Origin: an uncultured Azospirillum sp.
GTDB lineage: Bacteria; Pseudomonadota; Alphaproteobacteria; RF32; CAG-239
Length of the DNA stretch: 9,214 nt
Direction of reading: 5' to 3'
Assembly: GCA_900538765.1 (NCBI GenBank)
Contig: UQAB01000041.1
Span: forward strand, 1-9,214
The position numbers and the translations under genes are program-made. Of this stretch, positions 1 to 6,634 are shown in pieces. The notes below the pieces were generated by a model. It did not search any database, was not told the DNA's origin, and worked only from the letters and a program-made list of their open reading frames with translations. Within the stretch, counting starts at the first letter, position 1, and each line of letters begins with the position of its first letter.

Positions 1-234
1 ACAACGGATTGCGCGAGTTTGGGATATACTGAGGCCTCCTGTCCAAACGGCGGCATAAAGTGTCCCTTCGGGAATACTTACATCTGTCTTAGCGGAAGTT
101 GCGCAGAATCCGGCTTTACATACGATTGCGCGGGAATCGGTTATATTGAAGGGATAGGACAATCATGTCATGGTAAATATACGTCTTGTTCCTGTAGCTC
201 CGGTTACGAATGGAAAAGCGGAAAATGCGAAAAA
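1..234 (+). repeat. Two-unit in-frame Cys-rich coding repeat, period ~117 bp
   Basis: The same 9 bases, GATTGCGCG, occur at 7-15 and 124-132, exactly 117 bp (39 codons) apart. Each is followed by a similar run encoding D-C-A-x-x-G-Y-x-E, and the units share a pattern of spaced Cys and Gly. The flanks differ at many positions, so these are diverged protein repeats, not recent DNA duplications. More units may lie left of the window. Confidence 0.45.
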
Positions 235-1017
235 GTAAACACTCCATCAAACGGAACTTTGGGAACTTGTACCGGGTATGCTAAAAACTGTTCTATCGGT
301 GATATTTTAAACAGCGACGGTACTTGCTCTTCTGATAAAGTTAGCGGCAAAACGCCGATCGGAATAGTAGTTTACATTAGTTCTGATGGATGCGGACAAG
401 CCATGTCTCTGGATAATGTATTTAGAAATATAAACAGCGGAGATGCAATACAAAGGTGTAGTTTTGTAGAAGATTCGTCTTTAAGCGCTAGAGTTTGCAG
501 TAATTTTGTTAAAGATTATTATTTTTCTTCCGTTAAGAATCATGATGAAGCTCTTAATGATTTTGACAGTTGCGGCAATACTAAAAAATTAAATGAAGTC
601 AATAACAAAATTGATGCTGCCGGCTATCAGGGAGTTTATCCTTACGGCTTTTTCGCGGCAGCAAGAAGCGCCTCAGAATACATACCGCAAAACGCACAAG
701 ATACAAAAGGCAAATGGTGCCTTCCCGCTGCCGGAACAGGACGCAAAATTTATGAAAATTATAAGAACTTTAATGACATTATAAGAAAACTTAATGGTGA
801 TTTATTTAAAGAACCTTCATCCTTCTATGCTTCCTCAACACTTGGAAAAGTAGAAAAAAGTGAAAACACTACAACATCCACATCCTTTACTACAATATAT
901 AACTGGGGATGGCTTTATAATGCCGGTGTACTATACCCCCTGGGATATATTTCTTATGATGCTTATTATTTGGGATTAGATAGACAAACCCTAATTCGAC
1001 CGGTTATTGAATTTTGA
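1..1017 (+). CDS. Cys-rich secreted protein with Lcl_C/DUF1566-like C-terminus (5' partial)
   Basis: The frame is open from base 1, so the true start and any signal peptide lie left of the window; a TTG at 19 is an unconvincing start. About 338 codons are visible. The first ~110 residues are very rich in Cys (13), with two repeat units that begin DCASLGY and DCAGIGY, 39 residues apart. The rest runs from GIVVYISSDGCGQAMSLDN, through KWCLPAAGTGRKIYENY and FYASST, to a final LIRPVIEF. That order (a V-Y-S/D-G block, a W-x-LP block, an SST block, a terminal R-P-V) resembles the Lcl_C/DUF1566 or FISUMP-like C-terminal domain of secreted bacterial proteins. Many Cys suggest disulfides in an extracytoplasmic protein. 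Bases look more AT-rich than the housekeeping genes to the right. The function is unknown; adhesion or surface display is a guess. It ends 2 nt from a convergent gene. Confidence 0.7.
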   Translation, partial: TTDCASLGYTEASCPNGGIKCPFGNTYICLSGSCAESGFTYDCAGIGYIEGIGQSCHGKYTSCSCSSGYEWKSGKCEKVNTPSNGTLGTCTGYAKNCSIGDILNSDGTCSSDKVSGKTPIGIVVYISSDGCGQAMSLDNVFRNINSGDAIQRCSFVEDSSLSARVCSNFVKDYYFSSVKNHDEALNDFDSCGNTKKLNEVNNKIDAAGYQGVYPYGFFAAARSASEYIPQNAQDTKGKWCLPAAGTGRKIYENYKNFNDIIRKLNGDLFKEPSSFYASSTLGKVEKSENTTTSTSFTTIYNWGWLYNAGVLYPLGYISYDAYYLGLDRQTLIRPVIEF

Positions 1018-1019
1018 CA

Positions 1020-1580
1020 TTACAACATCAGCAGAAATGACAGGAAAAGAATAGTATAGAGCAAAACACCGTGCGGATAAGAAAACGCAATTTTGAAATC
1101 CGCACGGGAGGGAATGGCATTTTCAATGATTATGGTTTGCAACAAGACATAGAGCACATAGCCTAAAATAGAGTGCGGCACATAAGGCAACAGATAACGG
1201 TTGATGTAGAAACTCAGCGGCAGCAGCAAAAGCGGCGCCATGCTTGACGGAACGGCATTATAAAAGGTTATGTTGCGAAAGCCGACGCTGCCCATAACAT
1301 AATCGCCGGTATAAACGTTTTTCTTGGGAAAAACAGTAAAATTACACGGGTGAGCATTCAGAACCAAACCCACAACAAAATGCATGATTTCATGCAAAAG
1401 TGTTCCCGGGATATTAACCAGCGCGCTTAACCACATACTGCTGTAGGTCGAGTACTTCATGCGCATCAGCAAAACAACAGAAAGAATGGTAAAAAAACGG
1501 TTGTCAAAAAAACTGCCAACAATATCTTCCCGGTTCAGAAAAAGGAGCAAACGGTCCAGCGCTTCAATAACGGCATCCAT
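1020..1580 (-). CDS. Small membrane protein with HExxH motif, putative M50-like intramembrane metalloprotease
   Basis: 186 residues, almost all hydrophobic. Likely membrane segments lie around residues 28-40, 50-75, 105-126, 132-152 and 168-186. The second carries H63-E-I-M-H67, the HExxH zinc-site pattern, inside a membrane segment as in site-2-protease-like (M50) enzymes. A later IPSRADF (156-162, with D161) sits after the fourth segment, where M50 proteins often have their third metal ligand in an NPDG/LDG-like motif; equating the two is inference. No PDZ or CBS domain is present. The ATG at 1580 has a Shine-Dalgarno-like AAAGGG just upstream, inside the 3' end of the tetR gene; the gap to the tetR stop is 2 nt, so the genes are surely cotranscribed and probably translationally coupled. 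Substrate unknown. It could be an inactive membrane protein that has merely kept the motif. Confidence 0.62.
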   Translation of the reverse strand: MDAVIEALDRLLLFLNREDIVGSFFDNRFFTILSVVLLMRMKYSTYSSMWLSALVNIPGTLLHEIMHFVVGLVLNAHPCNFTVFPKKNVYTGDYVMGSVGFRNITFYNAVPSSMAPLLLLPLSFYINRYLLPYVPHSILGYVLYVLLQTIIIENAIPSRADFKIAFSYPHGVLLYTILFLSFLLML

Positions 1581-1582
1581 TT

Positions 1583-2176
1583 TTATCCCTTTCGCAAAAC
1601 AGCCAGACCGGCAAGGTATGTATTCAACAACAACTTACAGAGATTTTTGCGGCTCACCAAGCCTAAATCATCAATGGCTTTGGTTGTCAGAAAGGAACTT
1701 ACGGCAAAAAGGCTCAGCCAAAGAACCTGCCTGGCAAGGCGGCGCTTGCGCGGATTGAGGCGGGAGTAGACTGCATTGAATGACGGCTCCCACAAACGCA
1801 GCAGACGGAGAATCGCCTCTTTATATTCATGCGGCAGCTTTTCTGCTTTCAGATGAAAATTATACAGCAAGAACCAGCGGTTTGCATTGGAGAGGACAAA
1901 CGCAACAAAAGCATCCAGCCAAGTGTTGAGGTTTTTATAGGCATTCTTTTCCGGCTGGAAACGCTCCATCCGTTCCTGCAATTCCCGCAGCGTTTCAAGA
2001 TTAAGCGCGCAGATAAACTCATCCATATTGGCAAACTGGTTATAAATTGTGCCGACAGAATAGCCCGACGCCTCTGACAATTTGCGCGCCGTAAGATATT
2101 CGGCGCCCTTTTCCTCAACCAGACGGAGTCCGGCGGAGAGAAGCGACGGACGAATGTTTTCTTTATTTTCCAACAT
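1583..2176 (-). CDS. TetR/AcrR-family transcriptional regulator
   Basis: 197 residues, the usual TetR length. The N-terminus has the family layout: helix 1 with GLRLVEEKG (16-24), then a helix-turn-helix at about 28-48 with LTARKLSEASGYSVGTIYNQF, where the G-x-S-x-G-T-I-Y core of the recognition helix is clear. The C-terminal part (about 55-190) is helical and divergent, as expected for a ligand-binding and dimer domain, so the ligand cannot be predicted. It heads a minus-strand unit with the HExxH membrane protein and is divergent from the exported-protein/Mur-ligase/carboxypeptidase operon. Local repression of one or both units is the likely role; the palindrome at 2237-2249 is a candidate site. 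The ATG at 2176 lacks a strong Shine-Dalgarno sequence. Confidence 0.88.
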   Translation of the reverse strand: MLENKENIRPSLLSAGLRLVEEKGAEYLTARKLSEASGYSVGTIYNQFANMDEFICALNLETLRELQERMERFQPEKNAYKNLNTWLDAFVAFVLSNANRWFLLYNFHLKAEKLPHEYKEAILRLLRLWEPSFNAVYSRLNPRKRRLARQVLWLSLFAVSSFLTTKAIDDLGLVSRKNLCKLLLNTYLAGLAVLRKG

Positions 2177-2236
2177 GATTTATCTTAACAAATTATTTGT
2201 AATTTCAACTCTATGATATTACATATAAAACAATTC

Positions 2237-2249
2237 TGAACAGTGTTCA
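2237..2249. promoter_or_regulatory. Candidate TetR-type operator, 13-bp palindrome
   Basis: TGAACAGTGTTCA is a perfect inverted repeat with 6-bp arms around one central base. It sits in the 100-bp region between divergent tetR and the exported-protein gene. TGAAC-N-GTTCA-like palindromes are common TetR-family operators. It lies 28 bp before the ATG at 2277 and just after a possible -10 (TATAAA, 2224-2229), so a bound dimer would cover the expected transcription start. No good -35 at ideal spacing is visible, so the promoter itself is uncertain. Confidence 0.5.
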
Positions 2250-2260
2250 ATTTTTTTGTT

Positions 2261-2266
2261 AAAGGA
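2261..2266 (+). promoter_or_regulatory. Ribosome binding site that sets the start at 2277
   Basis: AAAGGA lies 10 nt before the ATG at 2277, with a second GGA closer in (2270-2272). From this ATG the protein begins directly with a K-rich n-region and a hydrophobic signal-peptide core. An in-frame TTG at 2256 lies upstream of this site and is rejected as the start. Confidence 0.6.
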
Positions 2267-2276
2267 TTTGGATAAA

Positions 2277-3044
2277 ATGAAAAATAAAAAGCTGATTTTA
2301 GCAGCCGGGCTGGCGGCAGTTCCGTTTATTGCCGGTTACAGCCAGGCACAACAGGAAAATATGTATAAAGACATTCTCTTTTCTGACGAAGTCAAACAGC
2401 AGGCTGTCGAAGACAAGGCCAAGAACAGTGCCGCTCAACTGCTCGACCGCCAACCGGCTGCATTGACCGTAGACATTGAGCAGCCGGAACGCCGCAGTGC
2501 GGAAATTGAAAAAGCCAAAGAAGCTTACGGACAAGCACCGTTCGGATTGGTGTGGGGTGCAAACAAAAGTGAGACGGAAGCGCTCGGCGTTACGCTCACG
2601 CCGACAGAACTTAAAGATTATGTCAGCGCCTATGAAGTTCAGAACCTGCCCAATGCTTTAGGCGGTTTTGACAAGGTGATTGCCGTTTTTGGGATGGACA
2701 ACCGTTTATGGCGGGTTTTAGCTTATGGCAATGCTATTGAAGATACAACGCCAAATGCTGCCAAGATTATGAAAGTTTATGATAAATATTACAATCTTCT
2801 TGCTCAGAAATACGGCAATGCCCAACAAAATTATACCGGAACGGGAACATTGCAAAACAATATGAAATTGCAACAGGAACTTGTTAACGGCACGGCCGAC
2901 GTTTATGCGACATTTGAAGGAAACGACATCGGAGCGGCACTGGCCGTCAATGTTGAAGGAAACAACAAATTTTATCTGGTGATTGATTACAGAAATTTAA
3001 AGATTCTTAAAGAAAATGAGCTAAAAGAATTGCAAGCTTTGTAA
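2277..3044 (+). CDS. Exported protein of unknown function
   Basis: 255 residues from the ATG at 2277. The N-terminus, MKNKKLILAAGLAAVPFIAG, is a classic Sec signal peptide, with likely signal-peptidase-I cleavage after A24 (SQA/QQE); there is no lipobox Cys, and the protein has no Cys. Residues 25-85 are charged and probably helical or flexible. A folded domain seems to start at APFGLVWGANKSE (87-99); the FGLxWG opening is seen in various small periplasmic proteobacterial proteins of unknown role. A Tyr/Lys-rich helix (162-180) and alternating beta-like strands (205-245) follow. I do not recognise a family with a known function. It is first in an apparent operon, 27 nt before the Mur ligase, and divergent from tetR, so a periplasmic role in cell-wall sensing or turnover is plausible but only inferred from position. 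Confidence 0.8.
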   Translation: MKNKKLILAAGLAAVPFIAGYSQAQQENMYKDILFSDEVKQQAVEDKAKNSAAQLLDRQPAALTVDIEQPERRSAEIEKAKEAYGQAPFGLVWGANKSETEALGVTLTPTELKDYVSAYEVQNLPNALGGFDKVIAVFGMDNRLWRVLAYGNAIEDTTPNAAKIMKVYDKYYNLLAQKYGNAQQNYTGTGTLQNNMKLQQELVNGTADVYATFEGNDIGAALAVNVEGNNKFYLVIDYRNLKILKENELKELQAL

Positions 3045-3071
3045 GAATCGATAAATAAGGATAATTAAATC

Positions 3072-4433
3072 ATGAATAAAGTTGCTTTTTGTGCCGTTTC
3101 CGGCAACGGAATGAGTGCTTTGGCGCAGATTATGCTCAAAAAAGGATATGAGGTATACGGCTCAGATCAGAGTTTTGACGCCGGGCGTGACCATGCCAAT
3201 CTCAAAGCCCTGACAGCGGCCGGTATCAAAATCATTCCTCAGGACGGCAGCGGCATCAACGATGATATGGAATTTTTATGCATCTCCTCTGCTATTCCGG
3301 ACAATAATCCTGATGTTTTGGCGGCAAAGAGCAAAAATATTCCTATCAAAAAGCGCTCCGAACTTCTGGCTGAGCTTTTTCACCAGTATGAATACAATAT
3401 TGCTGTCGGCGGCACCAGCGGCAAGACGACAACAACGGCAATGATAGGCTACATTCTTGACAAGCTCGGTAAGAAACCGTGCATGATTAACGGCGGTATG
3501 CTTCGGGATTATGAAAGCGACAAAGGTCTGCCGAACATTATTTATAACGAAGGCGACATTTGCGTGGCAGAAGCTGACGAAAGCGACGGTTCCATTCGCA
3601 ATTATCGTCCGTATATTGCCTTAATCAACAATATTTCACATGACCATGTTTCCATTGACGAGCTGGTTGCTTATTTTACCGATTTTGCCAACCATGCGCG
3701 CTACGGCATTATTGTTAATGCGGACTGTCCGCTGGCCAGCAAACTGGAACATAAAAACAAATTTACCTTCTCAATCAAAAGCCCGGACGCGGATATTTAC
3801 GCAACGGACATTAAGGCTGAAGCAACAGGCGTCAGTTACAAAATTGACGGACGGGAATTTCATCTGCGGCTTATCGGCAAGTTTAACGTATCCAATGCTC
3901 TGGCGGCAATCAGCGCCTGCATGATGGTCGGTGCAGACAAGTATGAAGCGGCAAAGGCTCTGGAGGGCTTTACGGGGATTAAGCGCCGTTTGGAAATTGC
4001 CGGAACCAACGGCCGCAACATTACCCTGATTGACGACTTTGCCCACAATGCCAGCAAAATCGAGGCTTCGCTTTCCGCTCTCAAGGAGTATCCGGGACGA
4101 CTGATTGTCATGTATCAGTCGCACAAGCCTTTTTCCGCCCGGACGACCGGTGAGGAAGACGGCGTTGTTTTTGGCAAGGTTCTCAGCAAAAACGATATTT
4201 TGCTGATGCCGGAGATTTATATGCGCGACCCGGTTAAAGATGCCGATATTTCCGGTGCAGATTTAGTGCAATATGCCGTTAACAACGGTGTTAACGCCAA
4301 GTTTCTCGGCACAAAAGAAAAAGTGCGTGAATTTATTTTGAAAAATGCGCAGGACGGTGACAGAATCGTTATTATGGGCGCCAGGGACAATTCCCTGCCC
4401 GATTTCAGCCGTCAGCTTTTGAAGGATTTGTAA
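3072..4433 (+). CDS. Mur ligase, Mpl/MurC type (UDP-MurNAc:peptide or L-Ala ligase)
   Basis: 453 residues with the three Mur-ligase domains. The N-terminal UDP-binding Rossmann part (1-105) has SGNGMSALA and YGSD, as in MurC/Mpl. The central ATPase has the P-loop GGTSGKTTTT (113-122, K118), EADESDGS (167-174) and a NISHDH block (187-192). The C-terminal domain starts near GIKRRLEIAG (302-311), with DDFAHNASKIEASL (321-334). It should use ATP to join UDP-MurNAc in the cytoplasm either to L-Ala (MurC) or to recycled murein tripeptide (Mpl). The length (Mpl about 457, MurC about 480) and the LD-carboxypeptidase next door favour recycling. Two motifs are unusual: SGKT where MurC and Mpl usually have HGKT, and HNA where they have HHP. 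This may be a distinct subclade, so no symbol is given. AAGGA 10 nt upstream supports the ATG. Confidence 0.86.
   Translation: MNKVAFCAVSGNGMSALAQIMLKKGYEVYGSDQSFDAGRDHANLKALTAAGIKIIPQDGSGINDDMEFLCISSAIPDNNPDVLAAKSKNIPIKKRSELLAELFHQYEYNIAVGGTSGKTTTTAMIGYILDKLGKKPCMINGGMLRDYESDKGLPNIIYNEGDICVAEADESDGSIRNYRPYIALINNISHDHVSIDELVAYFTDFANHARYGIIVNADCPLASKLEHKNKFTFSIKSPDADIYATDIKAEATGVSYKIDGREFHLRLIGKFNVSNALAAISACMMVGADKYEAAKALEGFTGIKRRLEIAGTNGRNITLIDDFAHNASKIEASLSALKEYPGRLIVMYQSHKPFSARTTGEEDGVVFGKVLSKNDILLMPEIYMRDPVKDADISGADLVQYAVNNGVNAKFLGTKEKVREFILKNAQDGDRIVIMGARDNSLPDFSRQLLKDL
4421..4426 (+). promoter_or_regulatory. Ribosome binding site for the carboxypeptidase inside the Mur-ligase 3' end
   Basis: GAAGGA lies 9 nt before the ATG at 4436, within the last codons of the ligase gene. 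The ligase stop (4431-4433) is 2 nt from that ATG, so ribosomes ending the ligase could restart here. This supports translational coupling. Confidence 0.6.
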
Positions 4434-4435
4434 AA

Positions 4436-5323
4436 ATGTATTATTCCTTAAATCCCGGAGATAAAATCGGTTTGGTATCCCCTTCCCGCAGTGTAAAACC
4501 AGCGGAAATAGCTTATGGTGTCAACTATTTGAAATCTCTGGGATTTGAGGTTATCTTCGGAGAACATGTCTTTGACAAGTTCCGTTATATGGCGGGAACG
4601 GCGGAAAACCGTGCCGCAGATATTATGCGTTTTTACAAAGAAGAGGAAATTAAAGCTGTTTTTGCGACGTCCGGCGGGGACGGCAGCCAGTTTATTCCGC
4701 CTCTTTTAGACTGGAATATTATCAAAAAGAATCCTAAACCCTTTATCGGTTTCAGCGACACAACAGCTGTGCAAAATGCCATTATCGCTAAAACCGGTCA
4801 GGTTTGCTTTACCGGACTGACATTGAATTATGACTTTCACAGCGGCTGTTTGGACAGACAAGTTGACTCATCAATCAAAACGCTGCTGTTCGGAGAAAAA
4901 TTCTGCTTTAAGGGCGGAAAAAAAGTTATCGGCGGCACGGCCGAGGGTAAGCTTATCGGCGGTTGCCTGAGTTTGTTCCGCAATCTCTGCGGCACGGAAT
5001 TTATGCCGGATATGAGCGGGAAAATACTATTGATTGAAGATGTGGAAGAACCACTTTACAAACTGGATTTGATGCTGCAACAGATTTCGCAGAATCCCGG
5101 TTTCCAAAAAATTAGCGGTATTGTTTTCGGCGGTTTTCCAGGATGCACAATTCGTAATAAAGACGACGGAAGCGTTGACGAAATGATTAAACATTTTTGT
5201 TCAGGCCTGACTGTTCCGGTTATTAAAGATTATCCCTACAGCCATAGCTTTACGCGTTATGCCCTGCCGCTCGGCGCTAAAATCCGTTTGGATGCCGACA
5301 AGAAACTGTTGGCTTCCGTTTAA
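4436..5323 (+). CDS. ldcA: LD-carboxypeptidase (muramoyltetrapeptide carboxypeptidase), S66 family
   Basis: 295 residues, normal for S66 peptidases, with no signal peptide, so cytoplasmic. It would remove the terminal D-Ala from recycled murein tetrapeptides (free, or on MurNAc or UDP-MurNAc) to give the tripeptide used by Mpl. The N-terminal half has GDKIGLVSPS (8-17), FATSGGDGS (76-84) and the nucleophile block IGFSDTTA (104-111, S107). The C-terminal half has LLIEDVEEPLYKLD (198-211, E201) and YPYSHSFTRYALPLG (266-280, H270). Ser-Glu-His are thus all present at the expected places for the family triad. The block before the His reads SH where GH is more usual, a small deviation. It follows the Mur ligase by 2 nt and ends at a hairpin terminator, so the two enzymes form one recycling unit. 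Confidence 0.92.
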   Translation: MYYSLNPGDKIGLVSPSRSVKPAEIAYGVNYLKSLGFEVIFGEHVFDKFRYMAGTAENRAADIMRFYKEEEIKAVFATSGGDGSQFIPPLLDWNIIKKNPKPFIGFSDTTAVQNAIIAKTGQVCFTGLTLNYDFHSGCLDRQVDSSIKTLLFGEKFCFKGGKKVIGGTAEGKLIGGCLSLFRNLCGTEFMPDMSGKILLIEDVEEPLYKLDLMLQQISQNPGFQKISGIVFGGFPGCTIRNKDDGSVDEMIKHFCSGLTVPVIKDYPYSHSFTRYALPLGAKIRLDADKKLLASV

Positions 5324-5355
5324 AAAAAACCGGAAGCAAAAACTTCCGGTTTTTT
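5324..5355. terminator. Bidirectional intrinsic terminator
   Basis: A perfect 13-bp inverted repeat, AAAAAACCGGAAG (5324-5336) and its complement (5343-5355), surrounds a 6-nt loop. The GC-rich core CCGGAAG/CTTCCGG has an A-run on the left and a T-run on the right, so it can end transcripts from both sides. It begins right after the ldcA stop and lies 19 bp beyond the stop of the convergent aminotransferase gene. Confidence 0.85.
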
Positions 5356-5374
5356 CAGTCTTTTTTACCTTTAA

Positions 5375-6541
5375 TTAAGCTGCTTTTGAGCTTTTCTTTG
5401 CGGCAAATTCGTTCATCTTGCTGATGACATAGTCCTGAGCTTCCACGCTTAGATACGGGTGCATCGGGATGCTTAAAACAGTCTTGGAAAGCTTTTCGCA
5501 AACCGGCAATGAACGCGTGTTCCACTTCTGGTATGCCGTCTGGGTATTAACCGGGCGCGGATAATATGCGCCGCAAGGAATGCCGTTTTCCTTCAGGAAA
5601 ACCATCAATTCATCACGGTCATCATTATTGGCGCAAGTAACGGTATACAAAGCGCGGGCCGACTTGCAGTTTTCAAGAACTTTCTGCTTGCCGAAATAGC
5701 TGCTCAATTCATTGTTATAACGCTGGGCAACTTTTTCGCGGTCAATCAATTCCTGTTCAAAAACCGTCAATTTCTGGAGAACAACGGCGGCCTGAAAAGA
5801 ATCCATACGCGCATTCAAGCCCATACGGACGTTGTCATAGTGATCTTCCGGACTCATACCGTGAACACGGCAGGAAACCATCAAATCGCGTTCTTCGTCA
5901 CTGTTGGTAAATACGGCGCCGCCGTCGCCATAACAAGCCAACGGTTTGGTCGGATAAAAAGAGGTAGAGGTCATATCGGCAATATTACCGGCTCTGACGC
6001 CTTTATATTCTGAACCATAAGCCTGAGCAGCATCAGACAAGACTTTCATGCCGTTGGCATGCGCAATACGCTTAATCTCGTCATAGTCGCAGGGGTTGCC
6101 GAAAATATCAACAGCAATAACAGCCTTCAAATTCAGTTTGCCTTCTTTTTTGACATTTTCAATAGCTCTTTCCAAATCTTTCGGATCCATATCCCAGGTT
6201 TCAGGATCAGAATCTACAAATACAGGCGTTGCACCTAAAATTGCCGGTGCTTCGGCTGAAGCAACAAAGGTGAAAGATGAAACGAATACGGCATCACCCT
6301 CTTTTACATTCCAGGCCATCAGCGGCAAAATCAGGGAATCTGTGCCGGATGAACAGGTAACGCAATGTTTGCTCTTTGAAAAAGCTGCTAATTTAGCATC
6401 AAGTTCTTTTGTTTCCGGACCCTGGCAGTAACCGCCGTGTGTCAAAATCGTTTCAAATGCCTTAAGAAACTTTTCCTGTCCGATGACTTTCTGTGAGCTC
6501 TGGACATCAAACAAATTGATTGGGCAATTCGGTTTATTCAT
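5375..6541 (-). CDS. DegT/DnrJ/EryC1/StrS aminotransferase, WbpE-like (nucleotide-sugar aminotransferase)
   Basis: 388 residues, the full length for this PLP enzyme family. Recognisable blocks in order: HGGYCQGPETKELDAKLAAF (35-54), SSGTDSL (64-70), FTFVASAEAPAILGATPVFVD (90-110), the PLP-pyridine Asp in LSDAAQAYGSEYKG (168-181, D170), and the PLP-lysine block SFYPTKPLACYGDGGA (194-209, K199). By my recall of that protein this order and wording are close to WbpE, which aminates a 3-keto UDP-sugar acid for LPS O-antigen. Related PglE- or Pse-type enzymes make other amino sugars, so the exact substrate is uncertain. It should transfer an amino group from Glu to a UDP-linked keto-sugar for a surface glycan. 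No other sugar genes lie in the window. GAGGAA 6 nt upstream supports the ATG. The C-terminal KKSSKAA tail is a short basic extension. It shares a strand with the phosphoesterase, 93 nt upstream. Confidence 0.87.
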   Translation of the reverse strand: MNKPNCPINLFDVQSSQKVIGQEKFLKAFETILTHGGYCQGPETKELDAKLAAFSKSKHCVTCSSGTDSLILPLMAWNVKEGDAVFVSSFTFVASAEAPAILGATPVFVDSDPETWDMDPKDLERAIENVKKEGKLNLKAVIAVDIFGNPCDYDEIKRIAHANGMKVLSDAAQAYGSEYKGVRAGNIADMTSTSFYPTKPLACYGDGGAVFTNSDEERDLMVSCRVHGMSPEDHYDNVRMGLNARMDSFQAAVVLQKLTVFEQELIDREKVAQRYNNELSSYFGKQKVLENCKSARALYTVTCANNDDRDELMVFLKENGIPCGAYYPRPVNTQTAYQKWNTRSLPVCEKLSKTVLSIPMHPYLSVEAQDYVISKMNEFAAKKSSKAA

Positions 6542-6634
6542 TTTTCATTCCTCATAAATGTTTCAACTGAGGAGGATATTAGGGCAATTTATGAATTTAT
6601 GCAAAACACAAAAGATTACCAGTTTGTAACATTC

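Noticed and set aside
1459..1758. 99-residue plus-strand frame across the tetR/HExxH junction
   Set aside because: Antisense to two well-supported genes, low-complexity basic sequence, no recognisable domain.
2179..2208. Possible tetR promoter on the minus strand (TTGAAA with TAAGAT or GATAAA)
   Set aside because: Spacing is 15 bp for TAAGAT. For GATAAA it is 18 bp but the transcript would start at or past the ATG, requiring a leaderless mRNA. Too weak to annotate.
2256..2276. TTG start 7 codons upstream of the exported protein's ATG
   Set aside because: It lies before the AAAGGA site, and it would place acidic residues before a signal peptide that begins perfectly at the ATG.
3771..4124. 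117-residue minus-strand frame inside the Mur ligase gene
   Set aside because: Fully antisense to a clear Mur ligase; no motif or signal.
6542..6634. Possible separate promoter for the aminotransferase (TTTGCA, 18 bp, TAATAT on the minus strand)
   Set aside because: The matches are modest and the region is AT-rich; it cannot be told from chance. The gene may equally be transcribed from the phosphoesterase promoter.
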